Source of the DNA: Chamaecyparis obtusa | Taxonomy: Eukaryota > Streptophyta > Pinopsida > Cupressales > Cupressaceae | Reading direction: 5' to 3' | NCBI GenBank assembly: GCA_027943335.1 | Contig: BSBK01006022.1 | Span: 124,001-188,000 of the forward strand | Length of the DNA stretch: 64,000 nt | In this document: in pieces, positions 11,108 to 22,452 of the stretch | Layout: every line of letters begins with the position of its first letter | How positions within the stretch are numbered: the first letter of the stretch is position 1 | The notes under the pieces: generated by a model | Told to the model about the DNA's origin: nothing | The model's input: the letters and a program-made list of their open reading frames with translations, nothing else | The model's database searches: none | Translations under genes and position numbers: made by a program

Positions 11108-14100
11108 CTAATCGGACAATAAGTCTTGGGTCATGTGCATGACATTTGAGAAAATGGAGTTCTCAAAGTCGTCTTTTGTGAAGTAATTCAATTGAAAGAA
11201 CTCTTCTAGTTTACCTTTTAGGTTGTCCACAATTATTTCATTCTCAGCCAATCTCAACAATAATAGTGATGCAACTGTGTTGGAGATCCCTTGTTGGATA
11301 TTCTTGACAACCTTCCTCAGTCGAGTGGACTCGTTGTTGGAATGCTCAAACATTTCCTTTGCCATGATTAATGTGCTGTACCACCTAGCAAAGTCATATG
11401 CCTCTCCTTTCCTGACCACTCCATTGCCAACCAACATTTGCTTGGGAGTCTCCATTAAATCTTGCAGGTATGAGATTATTTCATCTCGATGAATATGTTC
11501 ATCCTCCCACGAGTGGTCTATGTAATGTACTTTGGAGAGAATGGCCTATGCTCTTTCATGAATTTGCACCAAGTCCTCAACATGTTTGTACACCTCACTC
11601 TGGATGTCTTCTATCCAAGCTTCTGCATTCCGAGAAACCTGTTTGATTTTTTCAATACCCTCCACTGACTCAACCAAAAGAACTGTATGAGGAACAAAGG
11701 CTTGACCCTCTTCTCTCATGGGATGAGATAGGCTAATTAGATATTCACACAAGGCCTTGTTCTCATCTTTCAGTTTTTGATATTTCCCTTCCAATCTCCT
11801 CATCTTTTCCTTCATCGGTTGTGCAAAATCCTCGAATTCTTCAATAACTTGCTCTTGAGAGGCATGCCCCAGACCGAACTCTGTCACATTATATTCATTT
11901 GTAGTAATCCGAACCTTTGCTTTATCAATTGCAAGCACTGTAAACTATAAAGTTCTAGATTTGGACTCTCCTCTAATAACCTTTGAAAACTTCTTGGCCT
12001 TGCCTTTCTCCTCTGGTTTGTTGACTCGGTTCAGAATTTCTTGCAATTCAAATGGCGGGTCAACCTCTTTCTCCTGAATTTTTTTGCAGCCTTTTCCATA
12101 ACCAATCTGGAACGACAACATTGTGATCATCATAGACTGACAACTGCTCTTGCCTTTGTACTGCCCTTACATCAATCTCTTCCTCACCTATAAGACTTTT
12201 TGCTGTTGTCTCAGGAGTCACTACCTCTACAGTAAGAACTTCTACCTCCACTACAGGAATTTTCGCTTCTGCTGTAAGAACCTATGTTTCCATAATTTCT
12301 CGTTCTAAAATAGTGCCAAGACTTTCCTTAGCGTCAACATCTTGCTCTTTGTTTCTTCCTTGGGTGAACTTCTAATAGGCATTGTTGTTTTCTCTGTCCT
12401 GCACAAGCCTGGTCATTCGATCTTCTTGTTGTATCCTTCTTCTACTTGTTTCTACTTCTCTGGTGAAAGGATCTATCTCTTGCAAACTCAGAGTTCAACT
12501 AGGTGATGATGGTGTAGTCCCTAACCTCTGTCGCTTTTGTTGGGGTTCTTCAATGTGAAGGTACAACTTGCTTCTTGGTTGCACTTCTTGAGTAACACTC
12601 ATTCCCTTTATTCGTTTAGCACTCACCAATGGGATTTCTTGTTCTTCAGTTGTCCCTTCTGAAGGCTTCCTAGGTCTCTCATCGCGTAGTGGCTGATGAC
12701 CTATCAAGTTATAGGTTAAGCTATCCTTAGGTACCTTCAGCCTACTAATCTGACGTTCAACCCACCACTTCATGAATTATAGAAACTATGTAGATATTGA
12801 ATCAATGTCCGATACTTCCTTCTTGGACCAATCATATGGATGGATGGTCCTTTCCTTTTTCGGGTTGTATTCCTTTTGGATCATATTCATATCCTCTTCC
12901 ACCTAATCAAGTACCAGGATGATCTTGTAAGCTTTGATCATATTGAATGGCAACCTGGAATACATCCTCTTTCTGATCTCATTCTCATTTGTAGCATTGG
13001 CCCAGAAATCCTTGAGGTGCATCTGGTGTTGATATTTCACACTTTCCACCACTCTAATTTTGTTGCAAGGATTGTAAGCTAGCTTTGCCGAAAAAGTGGC
13101 AGTCGGTAGAAATGTAGCTCTCCTGATGATTTTTTGGCCACCTGCAAACAAGGGCACATCTCAACCTCGTCTTCTCCTATGCAAATTGGAAATTCAAGTG
13201 CCAACTTCCTCTTTCTCTTCTCAATTTTATCATAAATTGTCAATTGTCGAGTGATCTCCAAAAGGACCATTTTATCAATGGGATACCTCGGGAGTTTATA
13301 GGACGATGCAGAAAATCCCTACACTCTGATGTAGGAGAAGGTAGGGAACTGGATGAACCATGCTCCATAGTCCACCAATTTCATTGCCTTGACTGACAGT
13401 CGCATGTGCAATCTCTTTTGTAGAGTCTTGACAATGCACATTGCAAAAGCATCATTGACTCTAACAAAATCATCCTTGGCATGCAGTTGCAACTGAGGGT
13501 AGCATTCATGTACCTTCAAGCGGTGAGAACCACTTCCTACTACTCCTTCGCACCTCAATCCATCATATTTTGTCATTCGAAACAACATGTAGATGACATA
13601 GGAGCTCATGTAGAACTATCCCGACTGCTCCAAATTCACAAGTTTCTCATTCAGGTTGTTGCTAATCATCCCAACCCAATCCATGTTGTTGAATCCTCCG
13701 ACCACCTATTCAACGAAATACCACATTCATGCCTCGAATTGATAGGATTGTGGAATCCCGAATATTCTGCTCAGCATCATGACTAAATCACTGTATTCAC
13801 ACTGGAGATCAAGCCATACTAGTTGCTTAGGCAACTTGGAATAGTGAGCTCTATTCCTCCGCAACCACTTCCTGTTTATCACGTCTTCACAATGTTCAAT
13901 CCTAGCGGTGAAAACTCTTAAGTGCCTGCTCCTTTGATTTTAGTACCATTGTTCGGTATGTTAGGATTCCAATTGCCTTTGAAATTGCCAATGGTCAAAG
14001 ATCTGCTATAACTTTTCCATTTGGATCCTTGATTGGTCTGTCATCTAGATTATAATGCCTTGAGCATTCAACTATCAGTTCTGCATGTTGGAAAGCCGGA

Positions 14101-14335
14101 AGAAAATTAGCTGCAACCACGATCCCACTCTTTACAATCTGAGTAGCCAAGTGTGTCAGATTGTGGTCTTTATACTTGAACATCCTCCTGCTAAACTCAT
14201 TCATGTCTAGACCTCCGAAGCTCGTATCACTAACATCTTTCCATTTTGATACAATTTTGGATTCAAGATAGAATCCCCCTTGCTCATTCTTGATCAGTTG
14301 GTTTCTGGTCAAACTTGTTCCTCTTGGTTCCGCCA
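11108..14335 (-). pseudogene. decayed long ORF of unknown family, retroelement-associated
   Basis: A minus-strand ATG at 14335 opens about 110 good codons, then stops. Coding character continues in successive frames to 11108, roughly 1,050 codons in all, with at least ten stops or shifts. Visible parts are a globular N-terminal half (14335-12780; aromatic-rich segments include GAWFIQFPTFSY near 13340), a charged linker, and a coiled-coil C-terminal half (11938-11546 and 11455-11108). I recognise no named domain. The position next to an LTR edge suggests an additional or gag-like ORF of a non-autonomous element. A multicopy host-gene pseudogene is the alternative. A TATA box lies about 420 bp upstream. 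Confidence 0.5.
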
Positions 14336-14754
14336 TTCCTCTTCCTGCAAAACATAATTTAAACATGCATAAGAGCATGCAAGAAATGAAAAAAACCAAA
14401 CCAAATTTCTTCCTTGCAAATAAACTTGTCGTTGGAGGAGATAAAATTTTGGAAATTTATTGAAAACTCTGCACTCTCTCCAGAGAGATTTTCTTTCTCC
14501 TTAACGAATCCAGTTCTTTCCTCAGATTTTCAAACTTACTGCAGAATTTCCTTCCTTTGAATTTCACAGCTTCTTCTAACCTTTTCCAACTCAAAACGAC
14601 TTCACCTCTTTCTAGAAAGGACTTTCTCTCTCCAAGATTTTTCTCTCTTCAAAAATTATCACGTTGCTTCTTCAAAAATTCCTTCACAAATTCTCCAATT
14701 CTTCACCTCAACTTGTTCTTCAATTCTCAGATGTGAGAATGAAATGGAGACTAA

Positions 14755-14768
14755 CCTCTTATATAGAA
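14755..14768 (-). promoter_or_regulatory. probable TATA box upstream of the unknown ORF
   Basis: The minus strand reads TTCTATATAAGAGG. It lies 420 bp upstream of the ATG at 14335 and is followed in sense by a purine-rich leader. This looks like an LTR promoter, but no LTR pair could be delimited. Confidence 0.4.
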
Positions 14769-15953
14769 TTTCAATCTCAAAGCTGCTATATTGGCTGAAC
14801 TAATTATAGGCAACTTTTATCACTTTTATTCCAAGTTTCTATTATGGAGAAGATTTTCTTACAAAAAATACCACTTGTCATGATTTTTCTTTGTTTTTTT
14901 TGGAAGATACCATTTTGGGCTCTTTAACTTCATTAAGAAGTTTTGTCCATGTGGGTTGGATTTTTTTTGATTTTTCACAATTAAATATTAAATATTGGGA
15001 AAAATATAATATTTAATTATTTTTCCAAAATAATTCCAAAAAAGGCGATTTATTGTGTTTTGTCATTTTCCAATTTTTTGGCGGCTTTTACGATTTTTTA
15101 AATTTATTAATTAAATATTAAATATGAAATTCAATATTTAATTAATTTCCACGTTAAATCCAAAAAATGATTTAAGTTCATTTGTTGCTTTTCAATAATT
15201 TTCAACATTTATTAATATTGGACGTTTATTGAATATTTAATTAGATTCCCAAAATCCAATATTTAACGAATTTCAAATCTAATGACCATGAATTTGCAAT
15301 AAATTTTCAATGCTTCCCATTGGGACTTGAGCATGTTCTACAGGTTCCAAGATTGGATTGAATTCAAACCACCATCGTAATTTGTCCAATGGTCATTAAT
15401 TAAGTGCATTTTAATCACATCTCTAGCACATTCCTTGGTTGTCTCAATACTTGGCTAACTTTCTCAATTTCTACTAATCTTCCCCTTGAGCACAAACTTA
15501 TTGTTGAAGGATTTCAAACCTTTTATAAATTCCCGACATTTATATTTTCACATTCATGAACACATCTAGACCATAGTAGAGGAAGTTTTGATTTTTCATA
15601 ATTTTTCCTTGGCCTCGCGAATTCATACCTTATATTATTTTCCTCATTAAAAAATGCGGTAATGAGCACCTAACGATGCCTATGGAGGACTTTAGTCATT
15701 AGAAAAATCATTTCCCATGCGTTTTCATGTTTACCCATGAGCGCATACTGGAGTCATTGGTTGATTTTTTGTTCTCATCACAAAAGTTCCTTCATTTCAA
15801 TAAAATTGCACCCTGGACACAAATAAGCCTTTGCCGTTTATTGTCCTTTCTTCATAATTCTGTGACCATGTTGGAAATGTGCTTGGAGCGTGATTTGGCT
15901 TTACTCGTGGATCATCTTTCTTCAAACATTCCGTGACTACTACCAATATGCAC
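14769..15953. other. AT-rich LTR-like DNA with hairpins, no gene
   Basis: The stretch 14930-15260 contains long AT-only inverted repeats. Arms of 12-18 bases lie at 14979-14996 and 15003-15018, and perfect 14-bp arms at 15106-15119 and 15133-15146. This resembles the U3 of the LTR at 54341. The remainder to 15953 shows no gene. TTA at 15954-15956 begins the MITE target site. Confidence 0.45.
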
Positions 15954-15956
15954 TTA

Positions 15957-16649
15957 GGGCCAGTTTGGTTGCTGGGATTGAGTTGGAATTGGGAAATTCA
16001 AATATCGAAATTTCCGAATTCGCAGCTTTTTAAAAAAAAACAAAAATGAATAGGGTTTTCCAAATTCTCATTTTGGTCCAAAATGAGCATATGAATCTTC
16101 CACCTCAAAAGGTGGAATTGGAAAACCAATTCCAATTCCAATTTTTGATAAATCAAACTTTATAAATTTTTTGGGTCCACAAATTGTCCATTGTTCTTTT
16201 TCCTCGTCCACATATCTGATCGTGTTATTTTGTTGTTTTGCACTTGTGCGAAGGTCTCCCAGTTTAAATACTTGCAGGTTTTTCCATCTGTTTACTGTTG
16301 TGTGGAGGACTGCTTGATTTGTAGGTATTTGCCAAAATTCTTCTCAAATGTATTTGTGTAGATATATTTCAATCTCAAAGTCCAGCTAGGCGACTGGGTT
16401 TCATGGTCATTTTGCTAAATATCTCTGCATATTTGCTTTTATTGGTCATCTTTGATCAAAACGTGGTTATATCTGCTCTTTGTATAGTCGTTTTTTATTC
16501 CCATGGCCGTTTTTTATTATCTTCCAAGTGAACAAAACGGTTCCAGCCATATTCCAAAAACCATTTTCCGGATTTAAAACTTCTTGAATTGGCAAATTCC
16601 AGTGTTACAAAAATCCAGCATTTTGTAATTCTAGCAACCAAACAGACCC
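15957..16649. mobile_element. PIF/Harbinger-type non-autonomous DNA transposon (MITE)
   Basis: The left end GGGCCAGTTTGGTTGCT and the right end AGCAACCAAACAGACCC form imperfect terminal inverted repeats. They are flanked by TTA at 15954-15956 and 16650-16652. A 3-bp TTA duplication with GGGCC-GTTTGG termini is the hallmark of the PIF/Harbinger (Tourist-like) superfamily. The 693-bp body has no transposase ORF, and partial inverted symmetry extends inward (AATTGGAATT-like runs). It depends on transposase supplied in trans. Confidence 0.85.
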
Positions 16650-16652
16650 TTA

Positions 16653-17639
16653 GAGTGCATTTCAGCCTCCATCACAGACTCCTTTTTTTATTTCTTTACT
16701 TGACTATCATTTTAGTGCCCACGGCGCATTCCCAACCATATGCTGAAATTTTCATTTTCCAAACTTTCCGCGAGGGAGTAGTATTTGCGCTGGGCACATC
16801 TGGGGGTCCATTGGAGATTCTTCATTTTGAAACTTTCCTTCATTCATTGTGTTTTGCACTGTGAGCACTTATGGAGTTCCTTGGCAAACTATTCGTTTTA
16901 CTTCATTCCTTGACTAAGCCATTTTCGTGCCTGAAGCACGTTTTGGGGTGTTGGCTGAGTTTTCCTTAGCAAACACGCTCCTTCACTGAATCAATTTAGT
17001 GCTCTTGGATTTTTTTGGCTACACAGTGGACATTTCTTTCATATCGTTCCTTCTTCGACTTGGCAAAAATCATGCCATGAGTGCATGTTGAGGCTTTCTG
17101 CAGATTTGGACTACCTCACTGTGCTTGGGAGTGCGCTGGGAGCTCATATGGGAGTCCTTGGAAGAACATTTTTCACACTACTTCCTTAGTCGAGAGGGTT
17201 TGGCGCTCATCAAAGGGGAATTGCTTTTGTCATATGATGATTCTTAGTCATTCATATACCCGCGCTGGTGGCGAGAAGACTTCACTTCACAACATTGCAT
17301 GGACACCCAATATTAGCGCCAGAGTGTATCTTAGCCTCCACGATGAAACTTTCAACTGCCCCATATTTCCCTAACCGCCTACGAAGCTAGATAGAAGATT
17401 TCATTGCCTCTTTAAATCATTTCTTTGGTATATGATGTGCATGTTTACATCTTCATAAATGCATATTGAATTGCTGACACGCTCTTGTGTGTGGAAGCTC
17501 CATAGAATCTCGATTTAATTGTAGTTGTGGCCTGTCAAAGGAATACAACCCCTGTAGTGGATTTTATGCCCTTGGTGACTTAGAGTTTGTAGGTGTCTAT
17601 CTAGGGGATTTGAATAGGTTTGCATTTGGATGCTCAGGG
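16653..17639. other. no recognisable gene
   Basis: This continues the sequence interrupted by the MITE. Short frames such as 17081-17374 have no recognisable domain. Probably ancient repeat DNA. Confidence 0.4.
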
Positions 17640-19935
17640 TAGCATATGGAGCTTAAAAGAAACATATTCTTTACCATGTAATACTTTGAAACAAATTCCA
17701 TAGATCTCGGATGCTAATGACATGTGAGTGCACAATAGGTAGGCTATATTGCCATGAAGAGTTTCATTTCCACTTTTTGAACATTCCCTAGGCTTACTAG
17801 TTTTCAGCTTTTTGTTGATGATCACACAAGCAAAATGTGGGTCTATTGCTTGTAGAGTAAAGACATCCTTATCCTACTTCAAAAAATTCCACTCTTCTGG
17901 AGAAAGATACAAATCATCATGTGTTTCCTTTTCTTAGATCGAAACCCTTAGCATAGAAATCCCCACCTACTTGTAGGGAAATGAAATCACCATCAATTCG
18001 TTGCAGCATACACACCTCAAAAAAATGGAGTTGCTGAACTGCATAATCATATTTTAATGGAGATGGTATGTACCATGTTGAAGGGTTCTCAATTAGGGCA
18101 TGTATATTGGGCTGAAACTATGCATACATTTGTTTAGCTTCTGAATTCACACCAACTAAAACACTTGGCATCACACTAGAAGAAGCATGGACAAGGGTAA
18201 CACCATCTAGCGCTCATTTCTGTGTATTTGGATGCGCAACCTACATGCACATTCCTAAGAAACAAAGAAAGAAGCTTGATGAAAAGTGAGTTAGTTCCAC
18301 CTTCCTAATCATCACTTGCTCCGAATAGTGCTCCTATTTTCAAGTTGGATGGGAATGTTGATAGTCAATCCAATTCAACTTCCACCTATGGTTGAGTGGT
18401 ATACTAGTACCATTCACGATGCAAAGCTAGATGGGAGTTCCAAACATTTCAACTTTAGGACCAAGGACTTGCAACATGGCTTGCAATGAGGTAAGTCAGC
18501 ACTAATGAGTTTAGTTGTTGATTCTTTTGAACCATCTAATGTTTGAAGCACTAGAATCAAAGCCTTGGAACAAGTTTATGGATGGAAAGGATCTATCTCT
18601 AGTGAAAAACAAGACTTGGGAGCTTGTTGATCTACCACCTAGTAAGAAAGCAATTGGATGTAAATAGAATTTCAAAAATAAATATAAGGAAGTTGGTAGT
18701 ATAGATAAATATAAGGCTAGACTTGTAGCTAAAGATTATGCCCCCAAAAAAGGTATTGACTATGAAGAAACATTTGCTCCCACAACAAAAGTTAAAAATT
18801 ATTGAAATAGGTGCCAAATTTCGATGAAAATTGTTTCAAATGGATGTAAAAAGTGCATTTCTCAATGGAGACCTCAAGGAGGAGGTCTATATGATCCAAC
18901 TAGAGGGATCATTGCACCTAGTAAAGAAGGAAAGGTCTGCAAACTTGTTAAGTCTGTATATGTTTATGATCCAAATCTCTACCTCAAGGAACAAGGTGGA
19001 GAGATTTTGATTATCAATGTATATTTTGATGACCTAGTTATCACAGGCAGCTCAGAAACTATGGCTGAGAAAACTGAGAATGATCTGAAGAAGGCATTTT
19101 ATATGACAGATCTTGAGCTATTGGATTATTGTCTAGGCTTAGAGGTATGGCAAATTAATCACCATATCTTTGTATCTCAAAGAAAATACGCCAAGACGCT
19201 GCTCGAGAAGTTCAAAAATATGGATTCCAAACCCATGTCCACACCTATGGAATGAAGATTGCAATTATCTATCTCTAATTTATCTCCTTAGGTAAATCCA
19301 GTGTCTAATGAAAAATGATTGGAGGTTTGATTTACTCAACATACACTAGAGTGGTATCAGTTTTGTTGTTAATTATCTTTCATGATTCGTGCAATAACCA
19401 ACGATGTCATTAAAAAGAAGGAAAATGGGTCCTAATCTATGTACATGGTATGAATTATGGTTTGGAATATAAAAGGAATGGACAATTCTTCTTGATAGGA
19501 TACACATGCAAATTATGCTTGTTTTATCGATGATAGAAAATCCACATTTGGATTTGTTTTCTTCTGAGGTTTAGGTCCTATTTCGTGGGCAAGCAAGAAA
19601 CAAGCCACAGTTGCTTGTTCCTCAACATAAGCAAAATGTTGTGCAGCAAGAGCAGTAATTTTTGAAGTTGTGTGGCTAAGTTGCATATTAGAAGGATTTA
19701 GAGTACGTCAAAATCAACCCACAATCCTCTATTGTGACAATTAGAGTGTTCTCAAGCGCGTTTGTAATCTGGTGTTTCATGAATGGACTAGCATATTGAA
19801 TTTGATTGCCACTTCATACAAGAACATGATAAACAAAACAATGTTCAACTTCAACTCTGCTCTATTTACGAACAATGTACTGATATCTTCACCAAGCCTT
19901 GAATTGATAATCGATTGATATTCAATTCTAAATAA
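17640..19935 (+). pseudogene. pol: Ty1/copia integrase-RT-RNase H fragment
   Basis: Coding blocks in order are: an integrase core start (FVDDHTSKMWVY, about 17813-17850); an integrase C-terminal block with QKNGVAER-like sequence near 18030; and RT from about 18560. The RT part includes KARLVAKDYAPKKGIDYEET, then [12 protein letters not shown] in another frame near 18840. The catalytic box reads YFDDLVITGS (19021-19050), followed by QRKYAKTLLEKF. A shredded RNase H (DDRKSTFGF, 19530-19560) follows. Stops and frameshifts are frequent, so the fragment is old. It is truncated on the right, with the 15-kb copia inserted at 20087-20091. Confidence 0.8.
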
Positions 19936-20091
19936 AGGAGAGGAATGCTCCTCAAATAGAGATTACATGCGGAGTTTCTAAACCAGAAATGAAAAACCAA
20001 AAAGAAACATTCTGAATACAAACTAACTGTGAAAGGAAAGATCCTAATTGAATGACCATTATAGAAACATTACATAATTATTTTAACACCC

Positions 20092-21802
20092 TGAAAAATG
20101 AAAAATGTTGAGAGGGGGAGGGGGTGAATCGGTATTTTAAAAAACCTTAAGGAAACTGGAAAGCACACACAACAAATGGAGACATGACAGAGATATTTTT
20201 CTCACGTGGAAAACCCAAGCTAGGTAAAAAACCACGGCTTCACTAACCAAATGGGCTACAACCCCCTTTACACAAAGAGCTACAACTCTTCAGAAATACA
20301 ATCCTGAACATGCTCCAACCTGCTCCAAAGGCTACAACCTTTTATGAAGGAAATGTAAACAAAGATAACACCACAGTAAGTTCTTGGTCTTTACTGAAAA
20401 TGTAGAGACCCAGGAGTTGATTCAAAACTAATCACAGTACAAAACTCTTCAATGCTGTTCAAGCTTCCAACAAAAAACACTCTCCCCCACCATCGTCTCC
20501 TTACTTATCTTGAAGACTGATTTTCAAGATGACCTTTTTGGTTGCAGAATGACAAATAAGAATCTGCACAATGCCACTGTGATTTCCTTTTTTTTTAATT
20601 CTTCAACCGTGTGTTGTAAAATAACATACACACACTTTACCACCACATGGTCTCTGTCCTTTTCTAATCCTCGACTTTTCTTTTTATGTTCTGTTCATAA
20701 CCGTTGTTCCTTTTTTCTTCTAACACATTGTCACTGCATACACACAGAATACTCTTTCTACGCACACAGTAAGTCGAAATATTTGGATACACGCTCCAGC
20801 TCAGAGAACATTCGAGCATCAGATTTTTACTTACTCTGCCTGTCTTTTTCGTGTGTACACACTTCTTCCTCAAAAACAATATGTTTTTTATTTCATACGT
20901 TTTTCTTATCATAACGTATGTGCTCCAATGCGTTTTTCATATCATAACGTATGTGTTTCAATACATTTTTTATTTCATACGTTTTTTCTTTTGCCAACCA
21001 CATGGATCCTTTTTTTCATGTACACATCTCCCTCAGCACCGACTTGTTTTTCAAAACACGGGACACTATTTTTACTACTTCACGCAAACTTGACTGTTAC
21101 TTCCTGGAAGCGTTAGGAAATGGGACTCATATATGTCAAAAATGGTTACCGAAGGTTATAGTCTTTGTGTGTATCATTTGAAGCAGTTACGAAAAGTTGA
21201 AGAGCTTCCGATACAGCCCAAGACGTGTGCCCAAACCTGTATTTTGAAATGAACATGCTCAACTAGAAAACGCGATAGTTACCACTTTGTTACCATATGC
21301 CAACTCATCTTTTCACATACGCACAAAATACTGGTCATGGTTTTTTAAAGTCTTAGAAAACGTTTCTTAGTCTTTTGCTGTAAGCCAAGAAAGGTCAATC
21401 ACGAGCACAACACTGACAACATGATACATGGTATTTCCTGCAAAGGCATTATCTAAAAACTTTGTAGACATCCTATGCTTTACAAAAGATTCGAGGATGC
21501 TCCTTCAAGAAAAATCCATGCTAAACTTAGTAAAAAGAATGTAACTCACAAGGCGTGAGTTTTCCATCATTATAAAGATACGCACACTGCATTTGAAAGG
21601 TGTCAACAACCACAATTTTATTACACGGTCCTCTGCTGCCAAGTTCCATATCCTTTTTGCAGGTCCAAAGAGCATGTGTCAAAAACATAGCATACGACAA
21701 GCACTGAAACAATGGTGACACTTGCTGCCTACATGACTGTTTGAGATGGAACAATTTCGACTCAAGTAAAAACATTTCAACATTAATGACAAAAATACAA
21801 CA
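20092..21802 (-). repeat. 3' LTR of the Sirevirus-like element
   Basis: 1,711 bp. On the minus strand it begins TGTTGTATTTTTGTC next to the polypurine tract and ends CATTTTTCA. The U5 side holds three small hairpins with the sense loop TTGTAG: stems at 20253-20264, 20275-20290 and 20327-20342. The U5 end also carries a C/T-rich run and an ACGTGGAAAACCC-like block shared by the other copia LTRs here. Confidence 0.9.
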
Positions 21803-21953
21803 ATCTCCCCCTTTTTGTCATTGATGACAATATCTGAATAGCGGAACCAAAAGAACCAACTAAAACAGCCGAAAGGCTGAATCAGCTGAAACAACCCCCC
21901 CTGAATAATTGAGCCAACTGAACCAACTCCCCCTGAAGATCTACTCCCCCTTT
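21803..21953 (-). other. cluster of polypurine tracts
   Basis: Minus-strand purine runs of the AGGGGGAG type lie at about 21803-21812 (abutting the LTR), 21895-21901, 21928-21936 and 21944-21953. Multiple polypurine tracts upstream of the 3' LTR are a described Sirevirus feature, and only the LTR-proximal copy is positioned to prime plus-strand synthesis. Confidence 0.8.
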
Positions 21954-22037
21954 GACATCAATGACCAGGAAACAGACATATGATAGCAGTCCAAAAATGT
22001 ATGACAATGAAGCACACTTGCTGAAAAAAATGCTATT

Positions 22038-22447
22038 TTAGTGAGGTAGTAGGACACCAAGCTTGCTTCGAAGATACTCAAAGCGATCTTGGGGTAATGG
22101 CTTAGTAAACACATCAGCAACTTGTTCTTTTAAACAGACATAGTTCAACTTGACAGTATTGTTTGCAACTTGCTCCTTCAAATAATGATATTTAATTGGA
22201 ATGTGCTTGGTGCGGGAGTGCATCACTGGATTTCTCGAGATGTCAATGGCGCTTGTGTTGTCACAGAGAATGCAAATGGGATCAGTAAACTCAAGCTTGT
22301 AATCACACTAGATATTCTTCATCCAAATTACCTGAGTGCAACATGAAACTGTTGCAATGTATTCAGCTTCAGCAATAGAGAGTGATGTGTAAGATTGTTT
22401 CTTGCTTAGCCATGATACCAAGCAGCCACCTAAGAAGAAAGCACACC
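22038..22447 (-). pseudogene. pol: copia RNase H C-terminal part
   Basis: This is the continuation of the pol frame that stops at the solo LTR on the right. It shows the copia RNase H run from GCAFFLGGCLVSWLSKKQ through AEAEYIA, then CDNTSA with a catalytic aspartate. It ends with HIPIKYHYLKEQV and a DVFTKPLP terminal block before the stop at 22038. There is one in-frame TAG at 22308-22310. The polypurine cluster follows within 85 bp. Confidence 0.85.
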
Positions 22448-22452
22448 CACTG

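Noticed and set aside
20510..21181. Several Phe/Ser/His-rich ORFs in the LTRs (also 31670-32358)
   Set aside because: They occur in both LTRs, with differing breaks, in pyrimidine-rich non-coding sequence, and have no domain or start context.
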